NCBI GenBank assembly: GCA_016716125.1
Contig: JADJWZ010000036.1
Coordinates: forward strand, 124,001-188,000
Reading direction: 5' to 3'
DNA: 64,000 nucleotides
Origin: Ignavibacteria bacterium
Lineage (GTDB): Bacteria > Bacteroidota > Ignavibacteria > Tepidaquicellales > Tepidaquicellaceae
Shown here: positions 7,740 to 16,568 of the stretch, in pieces
Position numbering within the stretch: position 1 is the stretch's first letter
Layout of the letters: every line of letters starts with the position of its first letter
Notes under the pieces: model-generated
Databases searched by the model: none
Told to the model about the DNA's origin: nothing
Seen by the model: the letters and a program-made list of their open reading frames with translations, nothing else
Program-made: the position numbers and the translations under genes

Positions 7740-10517
7740 TTATGGTGTTATCTTACTCACAAAGTTCGATGCATTATTATCAGCGAAAACTGCATCCGCC
7801 ACATCAATAATACCGTCACCGTTTATGTCTGTCGGCAAGTAGCCCGTCGCAAAACCCGATGCGTCATTATCGATAAGCCCTCCGTCGCTTAGATCTATTG
7901 TCCCGTCCTGATTCACGTCTCCGCTGTATAAACACCATTTCCCGGAATTCAATATCATATTATTTCCGAATGCCTGCGACTGTGAAAAAGTGAAGTCATA
8001 ATTTACAACTGTTTCATTTGTAAAACCAATTGAATCTGCACTCCAGGTTTCAAGAGCATTCCTGTGTTTGGTCTGAATATAATATTCACCGTCGGGAGCG
8101 TTTATAAATTCAGCTTGCGCGTATCCTGCAGAATCCAGATATACAGTTGAAGAATCAATCGTATTATATGGAGTAATATTATTTCTTAAGTATAATCTGA
8201 AAGTATCCTGTATCTGCGTCGCGCCGTTCCATAGTCCTTCTATTCCGGCTGTAATATTTAGAGAGATCTCCGGAGGAATTGTATAACCTTTTTTAATGCC
8301 GTTCCCGAAACTTGTTACCCAGACTTCATTAGAATTATGAGGATTGTAAAAAATCCTTTCCGGCTGACGGAATCTGTAGCCGCTGACCTGTGTAAACACC
8401 GGCGTTGCAGAGTTTATATTGCTGCTGTACCAGAGACCGGTGACTTCAGTAGTCATATACATTTCATCGGGATTGACCGGACTAATAGTGCAGGAGCCGA
8501 CTCTGTCAAGATTACTTATCCTTGTCCAGTCCACCCCCCGGTTTGTGGTTTTGTATAATCCGCCGAGCCCGTTAGGCGGACCTCCCCATCCGCTGAATAC
8601 ACAGCCATACCACGTATTCTGATTCACATCGTGCGGATCTACGATGACATCCTTTGTCCAGTAAAGCATTCCGCTGTGAGATCTGTCTGTCCATGAAACT
8701 CCTGCATTTGTGCTTGTAAAAATTCCCGAACTCGCGGTAAAAACACCTGAAGTATTTCTCCTGCCGGAATAAGAACACAGCAGCGTTCCGTCATTCAGAA
8801 CTTTTATATTAAATGGATGTCCTTCTGTCCGCGGCGGATTGGTAAGCTTTGTCCACGTTGACGAGCCTCCGTTCTGAATATTGTCAGAAACAAAAATTCC
8901 TCCGAGTGTACTATGAATTACTGATGCATACATTCTGTTCACATTGTTCGGATCAGGCGCAAGAGCGATCACGGGACGTCCTGCATTATACAGTGTTTGC
9001 CATGCCTGTCCTTTATTTGTGGAGAATAAAATCCTCCCCTGTCCGCTGTTGATCCTTGCATCGGTTAAGTAAGTGCTTTGATACATGTCGTGAACTGTAG
9101 AAGTAGCGCCGTAGATTATTCCCGACACAGGATGTCTGACGGACTGATACATTGTATTATTTGAATGACCGGTATAATTAAATGACCAGTAATTTCCGCC
9201 GTCAGTCGAACGCGTTCCCCTGATATCAGAATACGATCCGAAAATATTATCCGCATCCGACCATGTCAGCCACCAGCAGCTTGTGTTTTCAAGACCGGTT
9301 GTTCTATAATATTTACCAACTGGTGTTGATACGTTCATGGGATTTTGATCTGACGGATCAACATACGCCTGTCTCCATGTAACACCGCCGTCAGTAGTTA
9401 TATGCGGAAAACCGAGATCGGTAATTGCGACTCTGTTCGGATCTGAAGGCGAGCATTGAAAACCAAGCGCGTATTCTCCGTAAGACCAACCCCTGTCGCC
9501 GCCGTGACCTGACCAGCCTGTAAATACATTTTGATTATTTACAGTCAGCAAAACGCTGATCCAGTTATTACCGCCGTCTGTTGTTTTGTAAACGACCGGT
9601 GACCCTGCATCACTGCCTCCTGCTGTATATGCAGTCGAAATATTTGTCAAAGACATTGAAATAAAAAAAGGATAGTGTGAAGAATTTATACCAGCGGATT
9701 TTATAACCCAGTTTGGATTACCGGTATCTAAAGAATAAATATTCATGTAACCGTAAAAATCTGCGCCGGTAACACCGGGATAGACATCACCGCTGCCGAG
9801 CGTCACGCAGAATAATCGAACAGCGCCGGATTCTATTGCCCCGGTAAATGACACCATAGCTTCGGCGCCCGGGATTCCTCCGGCAGCTGACAGAGAAAAA
9901 TTTAATCCGGAATTTACTGAAACAAGCAGTCCGGAATTTGTACCAACGTAAATATTGGCACCGTCAAAAAATGCTCCGGCAATATAGCAGCCTGATCCGT
10001 TTGAAAACTTTGATGAGAAAGTTACTCCTCCATTGGATGAAAAGTAAAGGTTTGTGTAACTGGAAACTATAATATTATTAGAATTATACGGATCGCAAAA
10101 TAAACTGTATGCTTCGCCTGAAGTCGGATCGGAAAAAAGCGGACTCCATGTAATTCCCCCGTTTGTTGTCTTATGAGGAGTTCTCAGATCACCTTCGAAA
10201 TTAATACAGTAACTTATCATCGGATCGTTTGTAAATCTGACATCAGCTCCGTTGTTACCTGTCAACTCTTTAAAATCCGTTTCAGTCCATGTAATCCCGA
10301 GATCAGTAGTCCTGAAAAGTTCACTCATATCGCAGGCAATGTAAAGTTCATCCGGATCATGCGGGCTGAAGCTCGGCGAAAACAAAGCTCCCCCGCCGCC
10401 GACTCCTTTAGTTGTCCATTCGTTAATTACTTGTGTGAAAGTATTTGACGCAAACATTGAAATTAACAAAGCTGAAAACAAAATTACTCTGAATGAAAAA
10501 TAATTTGTAGGTCTCAT
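7740..10517 (-). CDS. Exported BNR/sortilin-type beta-propeller protein with dockerin-like C-terminus
   Basis: 925 aa. Signal peptide residues 1-28 (ending NTFTQ). Residues about 30-740 form a large beta-propeller of BNR/Asp-box units (TTDLGITWTE, TTNGGITWSP, SSNGGVTFSS, TTDGGNNWIS, STNKGQAWQT, TTNRGVDWTR). The opening GVGGGGALFSPSFSPHDPDEL resembles GH74-like and sortilin-like propellers, but I cannot identify catalytic residues. The common tail follows (LNITAGIEGLWNG, HRNALETWS, DVNQDGTIDLSD, DINGDGIIDVAD, ending NFVSKITP). It could bind or cleave glycans at the surface. It has no partner gene upstream; the neighbour there is another dockerin gene 229 bp away. No Shine-Dalgarno site is seen. 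Confidence 0.82.
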   Translation of the reverse strand: MRPTNYFSFRVILFSALLISMFASNTFTQVINEWTTKGVGGGGALFSPSFSPHDPDELYIACDMSELFRTTDLGITWTETDFKELTGNNGADVRFTNDPMISYCINFEGDLRTPHKTTNGGITWSPLFSDPTSGEAYSLFCDPYNSNNIIVSSYTNLYFSSNGGVTFSSKFSNGSGCYIAGAFFDGANIYVGTNSGLLVSVNSGLNFSLSAAGGIPGAEAMVSFTGAIESGAVRLFCVTLGSGDVYPGVTGADFYGYMNIYSLDTGNPNWVIKSAGINSSHYPFFISMSLTNISTAYTAGGSDAGSPVVYKTTDGGNNWISVLLTVNNQNVFTGWSGHGGDRGWSYGEYALGFQCSPSDPNRVAITDLGFPHITTDGGVTWRQAYVDPSDQNPMNVSTPVGKYYRTTGLENTSCWWLTWSDADNIFGSYSDIRGTRSTDGGNYWSFNYTGHSNNTMYQSVRHPVSGIIYGATSTVHDMYQSTYLTDARINSGQGRILFSTNKGQAWQTLYNAGRPVIALAPDPNNVNRMYASVIHSTLGGIFVSDNIQNGGSSTWTKLTNPPRTEGHPFNIKVLNDGTLLCSYSGRRNTSGVFTASSGIFTSTNAGVSWTDRSHSGMLYWTKDVIVDPHDVNQNTWYGCVFSGWGGPPNGLGGLYKTTNRGVDWTRISNLDRVGSCTISPVNPDEMYMTTEVTGLWYSSNINSATPVFTQVSGYRFRQPERIFYNPHNSNEVWVTSFGNGIKKGYTIPPEISLNITAGIEGLWNGATQIQDTFRLYLRNNITPYNTIDSSTVYLDSAGYAQAEFINAPDGEYYIQTKHRNALETWSADSIGFTNETVVNYDFTFSQSQAFGNNMILNSGKWCLYSGDVNQDGTIDLSDGGLIDNDASGFATGYLPTDINGDGIIDVADAVFADNNASNFVSKITP

Positions 10518-10681
10518 GATATTGATATTTGAAGTTTATGTTTCGGGGCGTCTTATATTAGGAAATTCAATTGAAATAAGAAAGGAGCAATTCGTATTAT
10601 AAATCTTTTTTTATTGTCAGAAAAAAACCGATTTTATATTCAGGTTCGAGAGACGATTAAATAAGTGCATACATAAAAGAA

Positions 10682-10714
10682 CCGGAGGAATCTTATATTA
10701 AAAGATTCCTCCGG
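10682..10714 (-). terminator. Perfect 13-bp hairpin, probable terminator
   Basis: CCGGAGGAATCTT pairs perfectly with AAGATTCCTCCGG around a 7-nt loop, 32 bp past the stop of the minus-strand gene at 10747. The following T tract is weak (TTCTTTT), so an mRNA-stabilising role is also possible. Confidence 0.55.
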
Positions 10715-10746
10715 ACTATTAACTGAAGTATAATATTTCTTGAAAA

Positions 10747-12465
10747 TTAAGGAGTTACTTCACCAACAAAATTCAATGCGTTATTATCGGTAACGGCAAT
10801 GTCTGAAAGATCAATAACGTCATTGCAATCGATGTCTGTGACAAGGTAACCTGTTGCAAAATTAAACGAGTCATTGTCTATAAGACTTATATCCGTTACA
10901 TCAACCGATCCGTCCTGATTTGCATCACCACCGTAAAAGGACCATATGCCGCCGACATTTACCATGTTGTTTCCAAACGCCTGCGTATTTTCTGAAATGA
11001 AAGTATAATTAATGTAATTTGAGTTAAATGACGGAGTGCTTCCGCTCCAGGTTGAAACTGAATTTCTGTGAGTTACTCTTATATAATAAGGTGTACCGTT
11101 TATGGGAGTTGAAAACTGAACATCAACGGGAGCTCCAAGACCGCCTGTTACTGTTTGTGTTTCAATTACATTATAAGGCGATGAAGAATTTCGGAGTTCG
11201 ATATTCAATGTATCAGATATAGCGCATACCTCCAGATTTATTTTTAATCTGAGATAAGGATTTGCAATTTCATATTTAGAAGCGTACTGAAAATTCGGGC
11301 TGAGTATAATTGTTCTTACCAGACTGCCTGTTACTGAATCAATTTCATGTGCGCCCGCTGAGTTGGTAACTAAAAAATTTCCGTTACCCAGCAACTGCAC
11401 TCCTCTGTTACCGGTAACTCCGTTAAGTAATTTTATGAAAGCGCCTGATGAATCCAGAATAGCCAGTCCGGAAGGTGACTGAAATGCTGAAGCGCCAACA
11501 TTTCCGTTTGCGGGTACTTGATATAGCTGCTGTGTAATTCCGAAATCAGAACCTGTATAAAAATAATTTAAGAATACACCGCTATTATCAAACCTGCTGA
11601 TCCTGTTTGTAGTGGAAAAATTTGATACTAAAACGTCTGCCGTTCTGATCTGTACATCGAATGGACTTGTCAGATTTGTGGAAATAAATGTTCCGATGTG
11701 ATTTCCGGTTGGATCAAACTCCTGAACCGTATTTTGATTTGCTCCGCTGCCGACTGTGACAAGTAAATTATTGTTAGGTCTGTACTGCATACCTCTCATG
11801 TTATCGACTATCGACGTATTAGGTCCGGATGCGGGCGCGTAATATCCTTTATAAGTGCCGTTAAGATTAAAATCCTGAACGACGTCACGTATCTGATCAC
11901 ATATCAAAATATTTGAACTGCTGAAATGTTTTAGCGCATGCTTCGGAGTTCCAAGCTCCGGACGTGTAGATGGTATAAATGCCGTGTCAATTAAATCACC
12001 GTTGAACGCATTAAAAATTGAAACCCGGTCGCTTGTAGATTCTGTAACCATAATAAAAGATGAAGCTGCATTTCTTCCGGACAATACCGGAGTAAAATAT
12101 CCGTTCGTATTATCAACGATGTTTCTGTTTCCGTAATCAATTCTGGCGTTTGCAAAATTTATTTTTGAAACCACCTCTTCATAATACGCTGCATATCCGC
12201 CGTCATATATATCGGCGAAATTCGTAAATACAGCATATACAGGTCTTCCGTCCTCAACAAATTTAACATCGATCATTATTCCGTCGGTTGTCATGACAGT
12301 AACAGGTTTACTCTGACTTATCGCCTTATCTCTTGCAGACAAAACGCTTTGCGGATTTAATTCACCCTGCATGAGCAAGTCTTCAAAACTTATCCGCGGT
12401 GATGCAACTGCATAACTTTGTAAGCTGAAACAAATTAAACTGAAAATTAAAAAAAATTTTCTCAT
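10747..12465 (-). CDS. Exported NHL-like beta-propeller protein with dockerin-like C-terminus
   Basis: 572 aa. Signal peptide about residues 1-22. A short N-terminal region (SFEDLLMQGELNPQSVLSAR) precedes a propeller of NHL/YVTN type (about 120-395; repeated 'sFNAFNGDLIDT', 'QEFDPTGNHIGTF', 'SRFDNSGVFLNYF' strands). The common tail follows, in a diverged form: HRNSVSTWS, DANQDGSVDVTD, DIDCNDVIDLSD, ending NFVGEVTP. The second calcium loop has Cys-Asn where others have Gly-Asp. An AAAGGAG Shine-Dalgarno site lies 8 nt before the ATG, unlike most genes here. It is divergent from the terC-like gene and shares a 279-bp intergenic region with it. Confidence 0.8.
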   Translation of the reverse strand: MRKFFLIFSLICFSLQSYAVASPRISFEDLLMQGELNPQSVLSARDKAISQSKPVTVMTTDGIMIDVKFVEDGRPVYAVFTNFADIYDGGYAAYYEEVVSKINFANARIDYGNRNIVDNTNGYFTPVLSGRNAASSFIMVTESTSDRVSIFNAFNGDLIDTAFIPSTRPELGTPKHALKHFSSSNILICDQIRDVVQDFNLNGTYKGYYAPASGPNTSIVDNMRGMQYRPNNNLLVTVGSGANQNTVQEFDPTGNHIGTFISTNLTSPFDVQIRTADVLVSNFSTTNRISRFDNSGVFLNYFYTGSDFGITQQLYQVPANGNVGASAFQSPSGLAILDSSGAFIKLLNGVTGNRGVQLLGNGNFLVTNSAGAHEIDSVTGSLVRTIILSPNFQYASKYEIANPYLRLKINLEVCAISDTLNIELRNSSSPYNVIETQTVTGGLGAPVDVQFSTPINGTPYYIRVTHRNSVSTWSGSTPSFNSNYINYTFISENTQAFGNNMVNVGGIWSFYGGDANQDGSVDVTDISLIDNDSFNFATGYLVTDIDCNDVIDLSDIAVTDNNALNFVGEVTP

Positions 12466-12744
12466 TTCTTAACTCCTTTCTCAAATAAATTATATTTGAA
12501 TTTTTAATAAAATACTTTGAGATAAAAATAAGATATTTAATAACTAAAATCAGATTATTTTTTAACTTCATACACATCGTTAACATTTTCAGATTTCAAA
12601 TATTTCAGGCATTATCATTAATATAAATTAGGTCAAATGAGAAAGTATTATAACATTATCTGATAAAATTCTTTTAATAGGCACTAATAAGTTCTTATAA
12701 ATTTTCAGTTAAAAATATTATTTTGCGTTAATTTTTTTATCTAA

Positions 12745-13671
12745 ATGTCACATGAATTAATTCTCTGGGTAAGTTTTAATATATTTATATTATTGATGCT
12801 TGCTCTTGACCTGGGTGTATTTCAAAAAAAGGTTCATGCTGTATCAGTTAAAGAAGCTCTGATATGGAGCGCAGTTTGGATTGTGCTTGCTATGATGTTT
12901 AATGTCTTCATCTATTTTGATATGGGTGAAGTAAAAGCCATTGAATTCTTCACCGGATATCTTATAGAACGATCATTAAGCATAGATAATATTTTCGTTT
13001 TTGTTTTACTTTTTTCATATTTCAAAGTACCTGCAAAATATCAGCATAAGGTATTATTCTGGGGAGTTCTCGGAGCGCTGGTATTAAGAGCATCGCTTAT
13101 ATTGCTTGGAGTAGTTCTCATTCATAAATTCGCCTGGATAATTTATGTGTTCGGAGCATTTCTGGTTTTTACCGGATTTAAAATGGCTATGCAGAATGAC
13201 GATGATATTGACCCGGAAAAAAATATAATTATCAGACTTTACAGAAAATTATTCCCTGTTACAAAAGATTATCACAACGGGGATTTTTTTACAATTGAGA
13301 ATGGTAAAAAAATCGCTACACCGCTTTTTGTAGTTCTGCTTGCAACAGAATTTACCGATCTGGTATTTGCATTCGATTCCATTCCGGCAATATTCGCAAT
13401 TACTGATGATGCATTCATAATTTATACTTCAAATATTTTTGCAATACTCGGTCTGAGGGCGATGTATTTTGCGCTTGCGGGGATTATAGATAAATTTCAT
13501 TATCTCAAGACCGGACTTTCAATGATCCTGATATTCATCGGATTTAAAATGCTTATAGTGGATCTTTATAAAATACCAATTGGATATTCTCTTGGCGTAA
13601 TCGCGCTGATACTTATTCTCGCTGTGGTCTTTTCAATTCTAAAGCCAAAGGATAAAAAATTAAAATTGTAG
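12745..13671 (+). CDS. TerC/Alx family integral membrane protein
   Basis: 308 aa with about eight or nine hydrophobic helices and the two TerC signatures: ERSLSIDNIFVFVLLFSYF near residue 78 and ATEFTDLVFAFDSIPAIFAIT near residue 205. The membrane-embedded acidic residues are retained. Family members (TerC, Alx) are linked to tellurite resistance and to manganese or other metal export, often supplying metal to exported enzymes; which ion is moved here is not visible. The length is normal. I looked for a yybP-ykoY manganese riboswitch in the 270 bp upstream and saw no convincing fold. No Shine-Dalgarno site is present. It is the only clear housekeeping gene inside the surface-protein cluster. 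Confidence 0.9.
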   Translation: MSHELILWVSFNIFILLMLALDLGVFQKKVHAVSVKEALIWSAVWIVLAMMFNVFIYFDMGEVKAIEFFTGYLIERSLSIDNIFVFVLLFSYFKVPAKYQHKVLFWGVLGALVLRASLILLGVVLIHKFAWIIYVFGAFLVFTGFKMAMQNDDDIDPEKNIIIRLYRKLFPVTKDYHNGDFFTIENGKKIATPLFVVLLATEFTDLVFAFDSIPAIFAITDDAFIIYTSNIFAILGLRAMYFALAGIIDKFHYLKTGLSMILIFIGFKMLIVDLYKIPIGYSLGVIALILILAVVFSILKPKDKKLKL

Positions 13672-13689
13672 CTGTTCTAAATTTATTTC

Positions 13690-13829
13690 TAATTTGTTAC
13701 TCGTCATTCGCAACTCTGTCACTCGTCATTCGTAACTCGTCATTCGTAACTCGTCATTTGCAATTCTGTCACACGTCACTAGTCATTCGTAACTGTTTTT
13801 ATTAACTATTAACTACTAACTCTTAACTA
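13690..13829. repeat. Short tandem repeats 3' of the dockerin gene
   Basis: About eight copies of (GTCATTCGTAACTC)-type words are followed by TTAACTATTAACTACTAAC heptamers, ending exactly at the stop codon of the next dockerin gene. Confidence 0.8.
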
Positions 13830-16313
13830 TTAAGGAGTTATTTTGCTTATGAAGTTAAAAGAATTGTTATCAGCATACACAGCGTCAGCAACATCAGTCA
13901 GCCCGTCCCCGTTTATATCCGTCGGCAGATATCCTGTTGCAAATATTGCTGCATCATTCACAATTAATCCGACATCGCTGATGTCAACAGTCCCGTCCTG
14001 ATTTACATCACCGCTGTAAACTGCAAATTTATTTGGTCCTGTATCCACCTGTATCATATTATTTCCAAAAGCATTTCCGGGTGATGATGTAAAATCATAA
14101 TTTAAATGGGAAGTTAACGGCGGAAAATGAATACTGAATAATAATGAAAAGGTACTTCCGCTCACAGGTTTTTTACTCCATGTCTCGATTGAATTTCTGT
14201 GTTTTAACTGAATAAAAACCGGAACGCCGTCAGGAACTTTGGTCAAAACAAAATTAGCATTTCCGGAATTATTCAGAACAGCTTTTGAAGAATCTAAAAT
14301 ATCATAAGGCGAAAAATGACTTCGGATAAAAACTCTCATAGTATCCGGTGTCATCAGGTTACTAGCCGGATTATAAAGTCCTTCTACATACGCTGACAGA
14401 GACAAAACGCTTTTTCTTGTCAGCTGGTTATTGAACTGAATTCCCCAGCCGATCAGTATTCCGGTATCGCTTGCAGCTACATCCTGAATTCTTAATTTCC
14501 ATTTTCCTGATGTATTAACTCCGCTGAATGCTGAATTAAGATTGTTCACAGGTTTTATCATAGGTGTAAACATTACATACAAATTGCTTGATATACCTGT
14601 ATTGGCCTGATCATTGAAAATGGTTATAATGTTATCAGATGGATTTACAAGTGAAGATGTGCTGTAAAGAGTATGAGATAAACCTGATGGTGATATTAGC
14701 GAAAGCACAAGATTGTCTTCGTCAGTATGGTTTAATGCGACAAAAACATTCACGTCATTTATTGTTTCACTGAGCTGAACATCGATCGTATCGGAGATCA
14801 TATTGCCGGTTGTTCCGCTGGCCGGTATCCTGAGATTCGGATTGCTCATGTAATACCCTTTTACAAAATTAGAAGATAATGTAGTTGACAAAGGTGAAAC
14901 CGGCGTATTATTGAAATAGGAGTTTAAACTAAACCCTGCGTCATTCCTGAATAAAAGTTTCGGATTTGTGAATGTAGATGAATTAAGATTGCCGTCAAAA
15001 TTATAAACTGCGCTTATCGATGGCTGATCATTTGTTTCATTTACAGAAGTAAACGTCTGATTTGCAACTGCACCGTAAGTCAGAGCTGAATGAGTAATTC
15101 TAATCTCATCCAGTAAACCGTGAAACTTATCAAGAGAAGGCGTCCCGCCGATATAAAGCGAATCCGTATTATCGTGAATGTTGCCGACAAAAGTTGTGTC
15201 ATCCCATCTTATTTCTCCGTTAAGTATTAACTGAATAAAACCGTTTGCGCCGGAATAAGTTAACGCTACATGAGTCCATTTATTCAAAGGGAAAAATTCA
15301 CCTGATGTCGATAAGCTAAAAACAGATGTTTCATTTATAATTAAATTTACCTTTTTAAGATTGAGTGATAATCTGTAATCGGTAATATTTCCGGTTGAAC
15401 TTCCTTTATGAACTATAGTACTGAAAATATTTGTATTGGCGTCAAATGATTTTGGATAGACCCATGCCTCGATGGTAACGCCTGAGGTAGGACTGACAAA
15501 TGCATGATCAGGAGCGGCTGCAAAATCAGTTGATCCGTTAAGCGAAAGACTTTCATTAACTGAAATTAAAATATTAGGTTCATCACTCATATCGCCTGCG
15601 ACTACACCTCTGTTTCTTCCGTTATTGTTGTTTCCTGATGCGTCATTTAACGTAAATAAAGTTGACAAAAGATTTGTTCGCTGTAAAGTCATAGACATTA
15701 CCAGATTTGTGTACCGCCCGGAATTCGTTCCAAGCGTCAGCCTCTTACCCTGCTGAATAATTGTAGTTGTATATGCAATATTCCAGATGCGGATCTCATC
15801 CATCAGCCCGTTAAAAGGACTGTTGCTGCCTTTGCCGATTAAAAGGGAGTCGGTGTTAGCAATCGGTTCAGCGCCTGCTATTGTGCTTGTAGTATCCTGA
15901 ACGCCGTCAACAAAAACTCTGAAGACGTTGGAAGTTGAATTGAATGAACCTGCAATATGAGTCCATTTATTATTAGGTATTGCAGTTTTGCCGACTAGCC
16001 TTGTCGAAGAGTTGGTTCTGATCGTAACTCTCCCGCTTGAAAGATAAAGAGTATATCCTACGTTGTTTCCAACTTCTCTTTTCTGCATTATGATCTGAGC
16101 TGAAGGTGATGATACATTCACAGGATTTACCCAGGCTTCTAATGTAAAATCTTCGGATATATTCAGAGAAGAGGAATGAGGAACTGCAATATAACTCGAA
16201 GCTGTGCCGGAAAAATAACATGCCTGATTCCATGTCATCTGTGAAAATAAATTTTGACTGGTTATGAGCAACAGACAAATTCCGATGAACAAAGTATAAT
16301 TAAACTTTTTCAT
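13830..16313 (-). CDS. Exported double-LamG / P-domain protein with dockerin-like C-terminus
   Basis: 827 aa, a diverged paralogue of the 3468-5927 product with the same domain order. Signal peptide 1-24 (ending NLFSQ); LamG domains about 30-190 (FTLEAWVNP, FRVFVDG) and 255-430 (VTIEAWVYP, IQLILNGE); P-like domain about 490-640 (LVLSLISPSGL, SGKWKLRIQDVAASDTG); then the common tail (LSAYVEGLYNP, HRNSIETWS, DVNQDGTVDISD, DINGDGLTDVAD, ending NFISKITP). The HRNSIETWS segment is followed by a longer loop than in the paralogues. It lies downstream of the SBBP gene on the same strand (255-bp gap with AT repeats) and has no partner gene. A role in surface binding is inferred from LamG. Confidence 0.85.
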   Translation of the reverse strand: MKKFNYTLFIGICLLLITSQNLFSQMTWNQACYFSGTASSYIAVPHSSSLNISEDFTLEAWVNPVNVSSPSAQIIMQKREVGNNVGYTLYLSSGRVTIRTNSSTRLVGKTAIPNNKWTHIAGSFNSTSNVFRVFVDGVQDTTSTIAGAEPIANTDSLLIGKGSNSPFNGLMDEIRIWNIAYTTTIIQQGKRLTLGTNSGRYTNLVMSMTLQRTNLLSTLFTLNDASGNNNNGRNRGVVAGDMSDEPNILISVNESLSLNGSTDFAAAPDHAFVSPTSGVTIEAWVYPKSFDANTNIFSTIVHKGSSTGNITDYRLSLNLKKVNLIINETSVFSLSTSGEFFPLNKWTHVALTYSGANGFIQLILNGEIRWDDTTFVGNIHDNTDSLYIGGTPSLDKFHGLLDEIRITHSALTYGAVANQTFTSVNETNDQPSISAVYNFDGNLNSSTFTNPKLLFRNDAGFSLNSYFNNTPVSPLSTTLSSNFVKGYYMSNPNLRIPASGTTGNMISDTIDVQLSETINDVNVFVALNHTDEDNLVLSLISPSGLSHTLYSTSSLVNPSDNIITIFNDQANTGISSNLYVMFTPMIKPVNNLNSAFSGVNTSGKWKLRIQDVAASDTGILIGWGIQFNNQLTRKSVLSLSAYVEGLYNPASNLMTPDTMRVFIRSHFSPYDILDSSKAVLNNSGNANFVLTKVPDGVPVFIQLKHRNSIETWSKKPVSGSTFSLLFSIHFPPLTSHLNYDFTSSPGNAFGNNMIQVDTGPNKFAVYSGDVNQDGTVDISDVGLIVNDAAIFATGYLPTDINGDGLTDVADAVYADNNSFNFISKITP

Positions 16314-16396
16314 TTTAATCTTTTATAATTTTTATAAATGAAAATAAAATTTGAAAACGTATTTAATTTAATTTCAACAATGTGAATTTACAAGGT

Positions 16397-16470
16397 TAAA
16401 GTATAAATTAAGAATTAAGAATTTAGAATTTAGAATTAGGAATTTAGAATTAGGAATTTAGAATTAGAAA
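16397..16470. repeat. GAATTTA / GAATTAG tandem repeat
   Basis: About ten copies of a 7-bp unit (GAATTTA, GAATTAG) with few changes lie between the SBBP gene and the LamG gene. Confidence 0.85.
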
Positions 16471-16516
16471 TGCTGCCGGTAAAATATTTTTGTCGTCTTT
16501 TGAATTTCAGACAACT

Positions 16517-16568
16517 TATCATATTTAATTTAATGATAAAAAATATCTGCCGTGATTTTTTATAAAAG
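16517..16568. repeat. 3' flank shared with the truncated SBBP copy
   Basis: 52 bp immediately past the SBBP stop codon are almost identical to 35311-35362, which lie past the stop of the truncated paralogue. The duplication therefore extended beyond the coding region, or the block is a conserved 3' UTR. Confidence 0.8.

Noticed and set aside
7740..10517. Calling the BNR-propeller gene a GH74 xyloglucanase or sialidase
   Set aside because: Only the propeller repeat motif is clear; catalytic residues could not be placed from sequence alone.
12466..12744. yybP-ykoY manganese riboswitch upstream of the TerC-like gene
   Set aside because: I could not find the paired-loop layout or the conserved loop bases; the region is simply AT-rich.
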